A DNA stretch of 64,000 nucleotides from Tetragenococcus osmophilus (GTDB taxonomy: Bacteria > Bacillota > Bacilli > Lactobacillales > Enterococcaceae). Positions 34,450-42,592 of the stretch are shown piece after piece. Numbering within the stretch: position 1 is the stretch's first letter; each line of letters begins with the position of its first letter. The notes beneath the pieces were generated by a model. That model had not been told where the DNA came from. It worked only from the letters and a program-made list of their open reading frames with translations, and made no database searches. The DNA is taken from positions 496,001 through 560,000 of the forward strand of contig NZ_CP027783.1 in assembly GCF_003795125.1 (NCBI RefSeq), read 5' to 3'. A program made the translations under genes and the position numbers.

Positions 34450-34791
34450 AATAACTTCCTCCAAACTAAGATTTCATAGATAGATTTTCTGATAACTTTA
34501 AAAAAACACGAATAGCGGAAAGGATGTCTTCATTCGCTAAAGAATAATAAACTACTTTTCCATCTTGACGTGATTTTGCCATTCCATGTTTTTTTAAAAA
34601 ACGTAAATGGTGTGACGTTGTAGCGACACTAGCAGTAAGTATTTCTGCTAAATCACAGACACACATTTCCTTATAGGTTTCTAAAGCATAGAAAATTTTA
34701 ATCCTAGAAGAATCGCTGAAACATTTCCCTAACACAAGTAAGTTTGAAAAATCTTTTTGATCCAATTTATTTTTTATTACATTTACTTTTT

Positions 34792-36466
34792 CCTGAATGA
34801 TTTATAAAAATTTGTGGATAACGCATTCGACTGTTCAACGAGGTGACTTTGATGTTATTTTCCCTTTTTATCGCCGCTTTTGAATAAAGAATAGAAAGGG
34901 ATGATCGAACGACGCTAAAAAAAGATAAAATTCTTCCTAGAGAATGAAAGCCAAGCCTTTTTTATCAAGAGGAAAAGGGGAAAAGTAAACTAGAGATTCA
35001 ATCGCTGAATTCGTGTAAGGACTTCCCAAAAAAGCGTGTTGTAAACATTCGTACTTGATAAGTGAATTTGCACTTGACGCGCGTGTTCTGTGACTTTTCC
35101 AGCAATATGAAATAGTTGAAAACGGATCGTGTCAATCACCGTCGTCTTTTTCTCTTGCGGAAAAGTCAGCTGTTTCATCAAGTGGATGATATTATAGGCG
35201 ATAAAACTTAGGGCTAAGCGAACCTTATTCGCTAAAAAGGAAGGACTGTCCGTTTTATCAGCGAAAAATCCGGTCTTCATTTCTTTAATGAAGTTTTCCA
35301 TATTCCCTCGTTTTTGATAGAGCTGAAAAATGGTTTGGGGCGAAAGATGAGCGAAATCGGTCACCACAAATTGAAATTCGGAAAAAAGTAAAGTTTCGGC
35401 TTTTCGAGTAGCCTTGATGGCTACTGTTCGAGATCGGTCCCAAGAATCTGCTTGATAAGCCATCTTAAAATATTGATGTTCGGACTTTGTGTAGTCCGTA
35501 CCGTTGGTATATTGGACAAGATGTTGCGCATAATGAATCAACCGTACGTTATTTTTCAATTTAATCACATAATGGGCGCCTCGACACTCACATTGTTTAT
35601 AAATTTCCGGTTTGGCAAAGCCACTATCCCCGCGTACAAGCATTGTGGGATCACTCGAACGTTGTTGGTAATGCGCCAACATTTCTACGAGATAATCTTC
35701 GGCGTGGGTGGAGGTATAAGATTTGCCATGACGATGGCGAACATCTAATGCCAATCCGGTTAAACCTTCAAATGCCACAAATGGATGATACCCATTGAGG
35801 CCATAGTGGTAAATATATTCCCCTGCTTCTTGCTTTCCGTAAGTGGGACAACAGGTGGAATCCAGATCAAGCACGAGTTGTTGGCTGTTTTGCTGGTCCA
35901 TGCCTAAATCGCCAAGTTTTTTCGCCACTTGTAATAGTTGATTAACATTTTCTTCTGTCAAGGTATGAAGCAAAGTAGACATCATAAATTGCGAACTAAG
36001 GCGTTCTTGTTTCAATGCTTCCTTAAAAAGGCGATCATATTGTAAGGTATTGGCGTCTCGGTCTCGAGAATAACCAGCGATCAATTGATATAGCCATTGT
36101 TTTACGACATCCAGCCATTCATGTTGGGCGAAGGCACGATACTCTGGAATATGAACGTATCGCGCTAACAGGGAATCAAAACGAATTTGATTTAGAAACT
36201 CCGAAAGTAAGACGAGCCCCGCGTCATTGGTTAAGGTGCCACCGTCATTGGCGATCAAGATGGCTTTTTGCTTATTGAATGTAAGAGAATTTTGTTGTAA
36301 AGTGAAAGACATAAGAACGCACTCCTTATTGTTATGTTTCGTTGACTTTACAATAACACGAAGTGCGTTCTTTTTGTACACCCAGAAGGTGAAGCAACTA
36401 AACTTTTAGAAAAATGAGCATACCAATGATTGAATCATTCTTGGAAAAATTTATAAATCATTCAGG
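34792..36466 (-). mobile_element. IS1380-family element in cadC
   Basis: 1675 bp with terminal inverted repeats CCTGAATGATTTATAAA at 34792 and, on the complement, from 36466. TTTTT flanks both sides (34787-34791 and 36467-36471), a 5-bp target duplication. A second copy, identical as far as it can be seen, starts at 62994. Confidence 0.92.
34990..36312 (-). CDS. IS1380-family transposase
   Basis: About 440 residues with the IS1380 DDE core: LVLDLDSTCCPTYGKQEAG, LVRGDSGFAKPEIY and KRGNMENFIKEMKTGF. I chose the ATG at 36312 (MSFTLQQN), preceded by AAGGAG. Intact. Confidence 0.92.
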   Translation of the reverse strand: MSFTLQQNSLTFNKQKAILIANDGGTLTNDAGLVLLSEFLNQIRFDSLLARYVHIPEYRAFAQHEWLDVVKQWLYQLIAGYSRDRDANTLQYDRLFKEALKQERLSSQFMMSTLLHTLTEENVNQLLQVAKKLGDLGMDQQNSQQLVLDLDSTCCPTYGKQEAGEYIYHYGLNGYHPFVAFEGLTGLALDVRHRHGKSYTSTHAEDYLVEMLAHYQQRSSDPTMLVRGDSGFAKPEIYKQCECRGAHYVIKLKNNVRLIHYAQHLVQYTNGTDYTKSEHQYFKMAYQADSWDRSRTVAIKATRKAETLLFSEFQFVVTDFAHLSPQTIFQLYQKRGNMENFIKEMKTGFFADKTDSPSFLANKVRLALSFIAYNIIHLMKQLTFPQEKKTTVIDTIRFQLFHIAGKVTEHARQVQIHLSSTNVYNTLFWEVLTRIQRLNL

Positions 36467-36520
36467 TTTTTCTTTATGTACGATAGTCACTTGGCAAACT
36501 TTTTCCATTCATCTCACCTC

Positions 36521-36574
36521 ACATTCAAACGACTGTTTGAATGTAGTGTATCTATTTGATCACTCATTTGTCAA
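36521..36574 (-). promoter_or_regulatory. cadC promoter and operator, now separated from cadC
   Basis: Minus strand TTGACA (36569-36574), 18 bases, TACACT (36545-36550). Overlapping its downstream edge is a perfect palindrome with 10-bp arms ACATTCAAAC and GTTTGAATGT (36521-36544), the form known for CadC/SmtB operators. The IS lies between this site and most of cadCD. Confidence 0.8.
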
Positions 36575-36636
36575 TCTACCTTAATTCCAAGACACTATTA
36601 TAAGCAATTTCATGTATTGAAAAGCAATTATAAAAC

Positions 36637-36665
36637 TTGATAATATATCATTTTTGATATATTAT
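36637..36665 (+). promoter_or_regulatory. higBA promoter with palindromic operator
   Basis: TTGATA (36637-36642), 17 bases, TATTAT (36660-36665). The palindrome AATATATCA-TTTT-TGATATATT (36642-36663) fills the spacer, fitting autoregulation by the antitoxin. Confidence 0.75.
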
Positions 36666-36695
36666 AGAGGTATACAGAGAGTGATAGGAGTTTCT

Positions 36696-37058
36696 ATGAA
36701 AAAATATGAAATAGAGTTCTATGAAGATAAGAAAGGCCAAAGTCAAATAGTGAATTGGATCAAAGAACTGGATAGTAACCCGACTAAAGAAAATAAATCC
36801 ACCTTAAAAAAGCTCTATTATCAAATGGAACGTCTGGAATATGACGGCACTTTTATAGGTGAGCCTCTTGTTAAACAGATTGAGGGTAAAATTTGGGAAT
36901 TACGCCCAGTTCCTAATCGCGTATTTTTTGCAACCTTAGAAGATAATGAATTAATTTTATTACACCAGTTTAGAAAAAAATCCCAAAAGACACCCAAAAG
37001 AGAAATTGAACAAGCTAAACGTGAATTAGCTGATTGGTTAGAACGCAAGAAAGGATGA
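36696..37058 (+). CDS. higB: HigB-type toxin (RelE/Gp49 family)
   Basis: 120 residues of the phage-derived Gp49/HigB family: IVNWIKELD at the start, EGKIWELRPVPNRVFFATL and LLHQFRKKSQKTPKREIEQA at the end, the region with catalytic basic residues. HigB toxins cut mRNA on the ribosome. I chose the ATG at 36696, seven bases after ATAGGAG. The antitoxin gene follows, the reversed order usual for hig. Confidence 0.88.
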   Translation: MKKYEIEFYEDKKGQSQIVNWIKELDSNPTKENKSTLKKLYYQMERLEYDGTFIGEPLVKQIEGKIWELRPVPNRVFFATLEDNELILLHQFRKKSQKTPKREIEQAKRELADWLERKKG

Positions 37059-37063
37059 TTAGT

Positions 37064-37339
37064 ATGAAATGGACAGATGTAAAGAAAGACATTAGCAGCA
37101 TTTCTCAAGAAGATAAAAATCTGATTGAGTTGACTGCTTTATTAGCCAGTCTCCGTAGAGAAAAGAATATGACTCAAAAAGAATTAGCTGAAAAAGTACA
37201 TGTTTCTCAGGCTCAAATAGCTCGTGTAGAAAACTTTTCTTATGCTCCTTCTCTAAAGACCATTACAAAAATTGCAGACGGTTTAAACTTAGAGCTGACA
37301 TTTATAGACAAAACGACTAAAAAACTGGTAAAAAATTAA
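37064..37339 (+). CDS. higA: HigA-type antitoxin (XRE)
   Basis: 91 residues with a single XRE helix-turn-helix: LRREKNMTQKELAEKVHVSQ, AQIARVENFSYAPSL. It would bind HigB and repress the shared promoter. I chose the ATG at 37064 after AAAGGATG; an ATG at 37055 overlapping the higB stop is also possible. Confidence 0.88.
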   Translation: MKWTDVKKDISSISQEDKNLIELTALLASLRREKNMTQKELAEKVHVSQAQIARVENFSYAPSLKTITKIADGLNLELTFIDKTTKKLVKN

Positions 37340-37398
37340 ATTATACGATGAAGCTCTTTCGCTCTAAAATTAAAATAAGCTCTCTCAATACTCAAATA

Positions 37399-37451
37399 GG
37401 TAGCGCCCCCCAAAAGTTAGAGTGAAATCTAAACTTTTGGGGGGCGCTACC
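37399..37451. repeat. Long palindrome with GCGCCCCCCAAAAGTT arms
   Basis: Arms of 23 and 24 bases differ by one base and enclose GTGAAA. The C6 and A4 blocks resemble the ends of IS3-family elements, so this may be two fused IS ends (a MITE-like relic). It is also a strong potential hairpin after higA. Confidence 0.7.
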
Positions 37452-37476
37452 GTATTGGCTTCATTTATTTAAATCG

Positions 37477-37523
37477 TAAAAAAAAGATCAGACAGCAACT
37501 TTTGGCTGTCTGATTCTTTTTTT
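37477..37523. terminator. Bidirectional terminator
   Basis: GATCAGACAGC and GCTGTCTGATT (37486-37515) with eight A's before and eight T's after. It serves the reductase gene on the minus strand and higBA on the plus strand. Confidence 0.85.
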
Positions 37524-37526
37524 TAT

Positions 37527-39194
37527 TTATTTTGATTTCGATTTTAACATTTTAAGATAACTTTGATAATTTTTATTCCCACCAGATAAATTATAAACTT
37601 TTTCAAATCCATAATTTAATAATAAATTTTGAGATGCATTACCAGTTACACCTTTATTACAATAAGTGACCGTTGCTACATATTTGTCTAATTCTACATT
37701 TCTTTCTCTCAGTTCAGCCAAAGGAACATGAATTGCTCCTTTAACATGTGATTTGTCATAATCTTTTTTAGAACGTGTATCGATAATTTGTAATTTTTCA
37801 CCACTATTTTGGCGACGTATTAATTCAGCTGGTGTTAACAATGGATTTCGTTTTAATGCATTATCCAATGCCATTCCCGTATAAAGAATGGGGTCTTTCG
37901 TTGTCGCAAATGGTGGTGCATAGGCTAAATCTAAATGGAATAAATCTTCCGATTTTGCTTTAAACGTAATAGCTGTTGCGATTACGTCAATTCGTTTGTC
38001 TACGCCACCTTGACCGATAGCTTGTGCACCTAAGATGCGACCGGTTTCTTTATCTGCTAATGCTTTGATAGTCAATTCTTTCCCACCTAAATACTCGGCG
38101 TGGTCTGGCTTGATATTATATAAGATTTCAACATCATAACCTTCTTTTTTCGCTTCTTTTTCTGTTAATCCTGTTTGACCGACATGTAGATCAAAGATTC
38201 TGAATATTCCTGTTCCTAAGACACCTCTGTGCTCTAAATCGCCACCGGTAATGACATCTCCAGCGATTCGACCCATTTTATTAGCCGTTGAGCCTAACGG
38301 ACGGTAGATTGGCTTACCTGTAATAACGGAGAAGCTTTCTGCCACATCCCCAACCGCATAAACATCTGGAAGATTAGTTTGCATTTTTTTGTTGACCGCA
38401 ATTGCTCTTGAAGCTCCCAGTTCTACGCCCATTTCTTTAGCTAATTCTGTATTTGGACGTACACCTGCTGATAAAATAACGATATCTGGTTCAATTGTAA
38501 TGCCGTTTGTCGTGATAACTCTCTCTACTGACGTTTCTCCTTCAATCGTTTTTACCGTGTCGCTAAGGATTAAATTAACACCTTTTGCACGCATATGCTC
38601 TTCTACACGGAAAGTCATATCTGCGTCCATAGGAGGCATGACTTGATCTTCTAATTGAACGATTGTTACTTCTAATCCTTTATGGATTAATTGTTCTGTC
38701 ATTTCTAAACCAATAAATCCAGCACCAATAATCAATGCTTTTTTAGGTTGTTTAGCTGAATAGGCTCCAATATCTCGTGCGTCTTGAATATTTCGAACTT
38801 GGAACACATTATCATACTCTTTTTGATTAAATGGAGGTGGAGTGAATGGAGAAGCCCCTGTAGCAAAAACCAATACATCGTAATTTTCTAGTTTCTTTTC
38901 TCCAGAAACAAGATCCGTCACTTCTAACTGTTTGTTGGCATGATCAACTTTTGTCACTTTATGCTCGGTGAAAACTGAAACATTGTATCTCTTTTTGAAC
39001 CATGCTGCATTTCTCGGGGTTAAGGCACTTAATTCTTCAACTTCGCCACCAATTTGATAAGGAATCCCGCAAACAGAATAAGAAATATCTTTTCCTTGAT
39101 CGTAAACGATAATTTCAGCTTCTTCTGTGTTTCTTCTAGCTTTAGCTGCTACAGAAGTACCTGCTGCAACGGATCCAATGACAATAATTTTCAT
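37527..39194 (-). CDS. cdr: CoA-disulfide reductase with C-terminal rhodanese domain
   Basis: 555 residues. Residues 1 to about 450 are an FAD/NAD(P)H reductase (KIIVIGSVAAGTSVAAKARR, single redox Cys in ISYSVCGIPY, NADH site IIGAGFIGLEMTEQL). The last 95 are a rhodanese domain with active Cys in VTYCNKGVTG. Such fusions reduce CoA disulfide, persulfides or polysulfides. I chose the ATG at 39194 after GAGGAG. It is on the same strand as, and 70 bases after, the arsD-like gene, so it may be the last gene of the ars cluster, supplying reduced thiols during arsenic stress (inference). Confidence 0.9.
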   Translation of the reverse strand: MKIIVIGSVAAGTSVAAKARRNTEEAEIIVYDQGKDISYSVCGIPYQIGGEVEELSALTPRNAAWFKKRYNVSVFTEHKVTKVDHANKQLEVTDLVSGEKKLENYDVLVFATGASPFTPPPFNQKEYDNVFQVRNIQDARDIGAYSAKQPKKALIIGAGFIGLEMTEQLIHKGLEVTIVQLEDQVMPPMDADMTFRVEEHMRAKGVNLILSDTVKTIEGETSVERVITTNGITIEPDIVILSAGVRPNTELAKEMGVELGASRAIAVNKKMQTNLPDVYAVGDVAESFSVITGKPIYRPLGSTANKMGRIAGDVITGGDLEHRGVLGTGIFRIFDLHVGQTGLTEKEAKKEGYDVEILYNIKPDHAEYLGGKELTIKALADKETGRILGAQAIGQGGVDKRIDVIATAITFKAKSEDLFHLDLAYAPPFATTKDPILYTGMALDNALKRNPLLTPAELIRRQNSGEKLQIIDTRSKKDYDKSHVKGAIHVPLAELRERNVELDKYVATVTYCNKGVTGNASQNLLLNYGFEKVYNLSGGNKNYQSYLKMLKSKSK

Positions 39195-39263
39195 ATAGTT
39201 TTTTCTCCTCACTTATTGTTTAATAAAAGCTTGTTAGTAGAACGGATTTGCTCATTAAAGAAC

Positions 39264-39584
39264 TCAAATCGTTATCAACTGTAAACCTGTATAGTCCATA
39301 ATTTCTTTGTTAGAAGGGTACGAACCTATTTTTATAACTTCGTCATTTACAACGGTTATAGGCAAAGAATTCATTCCTTTTTCCTGCAAAATTTCCGTAA
39401 CCTTACTATTTCGAACAAAAGAATTAGGGTTAGCTGATAAGTTATAACGGACAGCTTGAATACCTTCTGCTTTTTTTAGTTCGTTCATGATCGAAGAAAC
39501 TCGTATTAAGTCTTCATTTACTGAAGGACCGCATACTCCCGTACTACAACACATCGCTGGCTCATACAAAAAGAGTTTTTTCAC
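39264..39584 (-). CDS. arsD: ArsD-type arsenic metallochaperone (copy 2)
   Basis: 106 residues, thioredoxin-like. The As(III)-binding cysteines lie in EPAMCCSTGVCGPSVNEDL (residues 12, 13, 18), as in ArsD, which hands arsenite to ArsA. The start is GTG at 39584, overlapping the arsR end by 23 bases after AAAGGAG, so the two are coupled. It lacks the C-terminal Cys pairs of copy 1. Confidence 0.9.
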   Translation of the reverse strand: MKKLFLYEPAMCCSTGVCGPSVNEDLIRVSSIMNELKKAEGIQAVRYNLSANPNSFVRNSKVTEILQEKGMNSLPITVVNDEVIKIGSYPSNKEIMDYTGLQLITI

Positions 39585-39903
39585 TTAAAGCAGCTCCTTT
39601 TTGATCTGTTTCAGAACAAATACAACTAGTTTTTTTTGAAGTAAGTTGACTAGTATCGATCACCAATTGATTCATATTTTTTTCATTCAATGAATAATGG
39701 TGCCATGTTCCTTTTTTTTCTACGTTTACTAAACCTGCATTCACAAGAACTTTTATATGATGGGATAAAGTCGGTTGGGTAAAATCAAATTGCTCTAATA
39801 TATCACAAGCGCATAGCTCACCACAAGAAATAATATCTAATATTTTTACTCGTTTAGGATCAGATAAAGCTTTCATTACGGCTGCATAAGACTCATAGTC
39901 CAT
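39562..39903 (-). CDS. arsR: ArsR-type arsenic-sensing repressor
   Basis: 113 residues. The winged helix is seen as FTQPTLSHHIKVLVNAGLVN and the As(III) site as ELCACDIL, the CxC type of ArsR. A Cys-rich tail (TSCICSET) may add a ligand. I chose the ATG at 39903, seven bases after AAGGAG; an in-frame TTG two codons earlier is less likely. The likely operators are the ATAGAT/ATCTAT repeats at 39940-39959 and 42150-42190. Confidence 0.9.
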   Translation of the reverse strand: MDYESYAAVMKALSDPKRVKILDIISCGELCACDILEQFDFTQPTLSHHIKVLVNAGLVNVEKKGTWHHYSLNEKNMNQLVIDTSQLTSKKTSCICSETDQKGAALSEKTLFV

Positions 39904-39939
39904 AAACAAACTCCTTTCTTTTGTGCTCTTAATTTAAAT

Positions 39940-39959
39940 ATAGATGATGTCCTATCTAT
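39940..39959 (-). promoter_or_regulatory. ArsR-type operator before arsR
   Basis: ATAGATGATGTCCTATCTAT, an imperfect palindrome overlapping the arsA stop. The same half sites recur upstream of arsD copy 1. Confidence 0.55.
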
Positions 39960-41707
39960 ATGCAACAATTAAAAATACTTTCAATAACGGAACCTTTTAC
40001 TTCGATGGGACTCCACTCTACTACTGCAAAATGATCATTAGATAGTTCCACTACTTTATTAATCCAAGTGACTTCGCTTTTAGCACGAGCTTTGAGCACT
40101 TCATTTGTTGTACCACTCGTTAGCATACTATTATTTATGACCCACCAAGTATGAGCGATCTTAGCACGATTTAAATCTTCTTGTAGGCGCATAGATTCAT
40201 ATACTGGTGTATTTTCAGGTAAAGTAACCATGACAACTTCGGTTTGTTCTGGATCTTGTAAGACTGGCAACAGTCTACGAACGGACTCAGGAACTTCACC
40301 AGAAGTTCGTTCCACTTCTTTAGCATAGCTTTGAGAGGAATCTAATAACAATAAAGTGTGTCCAGTTGGGGCGGTATCAATGACGACTACATCGCAATCA
40401 ACTGTAGCGACAATCTCTGCAAATCGTCTGAAAACGGCAATTTCTTGAGTACAAGGCGAGCGTAAATCTTCTTCAACATAATCCAATTCCTCAGAAGACA
40501 TTGTTTTACGGGCTGTAGCTAACACTTCTTCCTTATAATCCTGTAATTCTTTTTTCTCGTCGATATGACTCATTTTAATTGAATCCGATTCTTTTATTAC
40601 AAATCCCAAATGAGCAGCAGGATCTGTTGTTGCTAAATGAACTTTTTTTCCTTTGGCTGCCAATCCCGTTGCTAGTGTAGCAGCAATCGTAGTTTTACCA
40701 ACGCCACCTTTACCCATAGTGAAAACAACTTTTTTATTTGTACGATCTAATTCATCTACAATGTGTTGTAATTTAGGGTAATCCATTACTTCTGGAGCTT
40801 CTACAACGGCATTTGTTTGATCTGATGTTAAAAGTAATCGTAAGTTTTCAACACCTGTTACGTTATATGAGCGTAATGGAACGATAAATTTTGAAAATTG
40901 TTTCAAATTATCAGGCATATTTTTTAACGTTAATTGTTGTTCATCATAAATCTTTTGAGAAACGCTATCTGTCGGTCTTTCTAATAATCCATTGATAATT
41001 AATTGTTGATTTAACACACCGATTTCTTTTAATTCTTCAGAAGCTCTATTCGCTTCTACCAGTGGTCCGTTTTGCGGACGTGTAACTAACATTAAGGTTG
41101 TTTTTGTACCCTCTGATAGTGTGTCTACTGCGTGTTCATACATTTCTTGCTTATCGCCAAGTCCGGATAGCTGACCCATACATGAAACACCAGTAGTGTT
41201 TTCATCCAAGAAGTTACTCCATGCAGAAGGCAGTTGCAGCATTCTTAATGTGTGTCCAGTTGGAGCAGTATCAAAAATGATGTGATCATATTGAGCTTCA
41301 ACTTCTGGATTCGTTAAAAAGCCAGCAAACTCATTAAAAGACGCAATTTCAACGGTACAAGAACCTAATAATTGCTCTTCCATGTTGGCTACAGCTGAAT
41401 CAGGCAAAACCCCTCTATACGGACCAACAACACTTTCCATATAGTCACGTGCAGCAGTAATTGGATCAAAGTTCGCTACGGTTAATCCCTTCACTTCTGG
41501 AATTTCTAAGCCGTTGTTTGTTAATTCTTTCTCAAAAACATCTTGTAAATTACTAGCAGGATCCGTACCCACTAACATAACATTTTTCCCACTATCCGCC
41601 AAAGAAACTGCGGTAGCACAAGCTGTAGATGTTTTTCCTACTCCGCCTTTACCAGTAAAGAAAAGATATTTTGTAAAGTTTAATTGTTCTGGTTGATAAT
41701 TTTCCAT
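39956..41707 (-). CDS. arsA: ArsA arsenite-transport ATPase
   Basis: 583 residues, the full two-domain length. Each half has a P-loop (FFTGKGGVGKTSTA and FTMGKGGVGKTTIA) and the switch motif DTAPTGHT. The three arsenite-binding Cys match GSCTVEIA, VSCMGQL and SPCTQEIA. ArsA drives an arsenite channel (ArsB); no arsB or acr3 is in the window. The start at 41707 follows TAGGAGG and lies 14 bases after arsD copy 1. Confidence 0.95.
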   Translation of the reverse strand: MENYQPEQLNFTKYLFFTGKGGVGKTSTACATAVSLADSGKNVMLVGTDPASNLQDVFEKELTNNGLEIPEVKGLTVANFDPITAARDYMESVVGPYRGVLPDSAVANMEEQLLGSCTVEIASFNEFAGFLTNPEVEAQYDHIIFDTAPTGHTLRMLQLPSAWSNFLDENTTGVSCMGQLSGLGDKQEMYEHAVDTLSEGTKTTLMLVTRPQNGPLVEANRASEELKEIGVLNQQLIINGLLERPTDSVSQKIYDEQQLTLKNMPDNLKQFSKFIVPLRSYNVTGVENLRLLLTSDQTNAVVEAPEVMDYPKLQHIVDELDRTNKKVVFTMGKGGVGKTTIAATLATGLAAKGKKVHLATTDPAAHLGFVIKESDSIKMSHIDEKKELQDYKEEVLATARKTMSSEELDYVEEDLRSPCTQEIAVFRRFAEIVATVDCDVVVIDTAPTGHTLLLLDSSQSYAKEVERTSGEVPESVRRLLPVLQDPEQTEVVMVTLPENTPVYESMRLQEDLNRAKIAHTWWVINNSMLTSGTTNEVLKARAKSEVTWINKVVELSNDHFAVVEWSPIEVKGSVIESIFNCCI

Positions 41708-41721
41708 CTTTTAAAATCCTC

Positions 41722-42099
41722 CTAACAACATCCTGAATTTGATCCACAACAGCCACCGTAACAGCCACCGTCATTCGAGCCCATTGGGACAAATCTGACT
41801 CCTGTAAAAGCTGTTATTTCTTCAATTGAAGGGTATTCTCCCACTTTAACTACTTCTCCATTTAATAATGTTGCTGGCAACGCATCAGCGCCCTTTTCTT
41901 GCAATAATTTACTCATTTGTTCGTTTTCTACAAATGTTTGAGGATCACTAGATAAATTGTATCTTTTAGCTTGAAACCCCTCTAATGTATCTAAAGCGTT
42001 CATAACTGAAGTAATTTGTAATAAGTCTTCATTTACAGATGGTCCACATACACCTGTGCTACAGCACATTGCTGGTTCAAATAATGCTAATTCTGTCAT
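41722..42099 (-). CDS. arsD: ArsD arsenic metallochaperone (copy 1)
   Basis: 125 residues with the essential Cys set in EPAMCCSTGVCGPSVNEDL and further vicinal pairs in the tail (GGCYGGCCGSNSGCC), the full ArsD layout. It passes arsenite from thiols to ArsA and is the first gene of the arsD-arsA transcript. The start follows AAAGGAG. Confidence 0.94.
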   Translation of the reverse strand: MTELALFEPAMCCSTGVCGPSVNEDLLQITSVMNALDTLEGFQAKRYNLSSDPQTFVENEQMSKLLQEKGADALPATLLNGEVVKVGEYPSIEEITAFTGVRFVPMGSNDGGCYGGCCGSNSGCC

Positions 42100-42149
42100 A
42101 ATTTTTTTGCTCCTTTGTATAGAATTTATTTTGAAACTAATACATAGAC

Positions 42150-42192
42150 AATTATCTATATATAATATAGAACTTTATCTATCTATAGTCAA
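42150..42192 (-). promoter_or_regulatory. arsDA promoter with ArsR-type operator repeats
   Basis: Minus strand TTGACT (42187-42192), 17 bases, TATATT (42164-42169). ATAGAT repeats fill the spacer (42175-42187) and recur downstream (42150-42160), so ArsR binding would cover the promoter. Confidence 0.7.
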
Positions 42193-42199
42193 TAAAAAA

Positions 42200-42592
42200 T
42201 AATTTTGAGTAATTGTACTAGCTTAAATTCCTGCCGCCATCTCTAAGAGTACCTCTGATTAGCAAAAAAATAACCTCAAAATATCAAGGTTCTGAATACA
42301 TGATTCTAGGTCAAGTCCAAAATCTTGTGTAAAAATATCAATGTCATTTACGCCCTGTCTGTTGAACGATTTTCCAATCATTTGATAAAGGTTCTTTTCA
42401 TTTATGGTTTAAATTTTTCTCGAAGCAACGGATAAGATCAGGTAGTCGACGGATTTGACAACGAATCTATTCAGACATGGTGATCTTGGGCGGCTTCTTC
42501 GGTTCTTCAACCTAAGAACAGGCGCCCATTTCGCTTACCGCGAATACCATGCCTTCATTCATTGTCAAATCGTCCTTCGTTTTCTTTCAAGA
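42200..42592. other. Gene-free stretch left of an IS256 transposase
   Basis: It probably holds the end of the IS256-type element (TTGTGTAAAAATA at 42334 matches the complement of its right end near 43875) and remnants of other mobile DNA. No intact gene is seen. Confidence 0.4.

Larger units (their letters stand above)
34466..36508 (-). pseudogene. cadC: CadC-type metal-sensing repressor, split by an IS1380 element
   Basis: The 3' part (34466-34791) encodes the ArsR winged helix with CVCDLAEIL, HHLRFLKKHGMAKSR and GKVVYYSL. The 5' part (36472-36508) starts ATG GAA AAA GTT TGC after AGGTGAG. Removing the IS and one copy of the 5-bp duplication gives MEKVCQVTIVHKEKVNVIKN and KLDQKDFSNLLVLGKCFSDS, a normal CadC of about 125 residues. 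The interrupted N-terminus contains Cys5, matching the N-terminal Cys used by CadC to bind cadmium. A shortened protein could start at the TTG at 34765 but would lack that residue and be cut off from its promoter. Confidence 0.88.

Noticed and set aside
34466..34765. Short ArsR gene starting at TTG 34765
   Set aside because: The true N-terminus lies beyond the IS; the joined sequence is seamless, so the TTG is an internal Leu codon.
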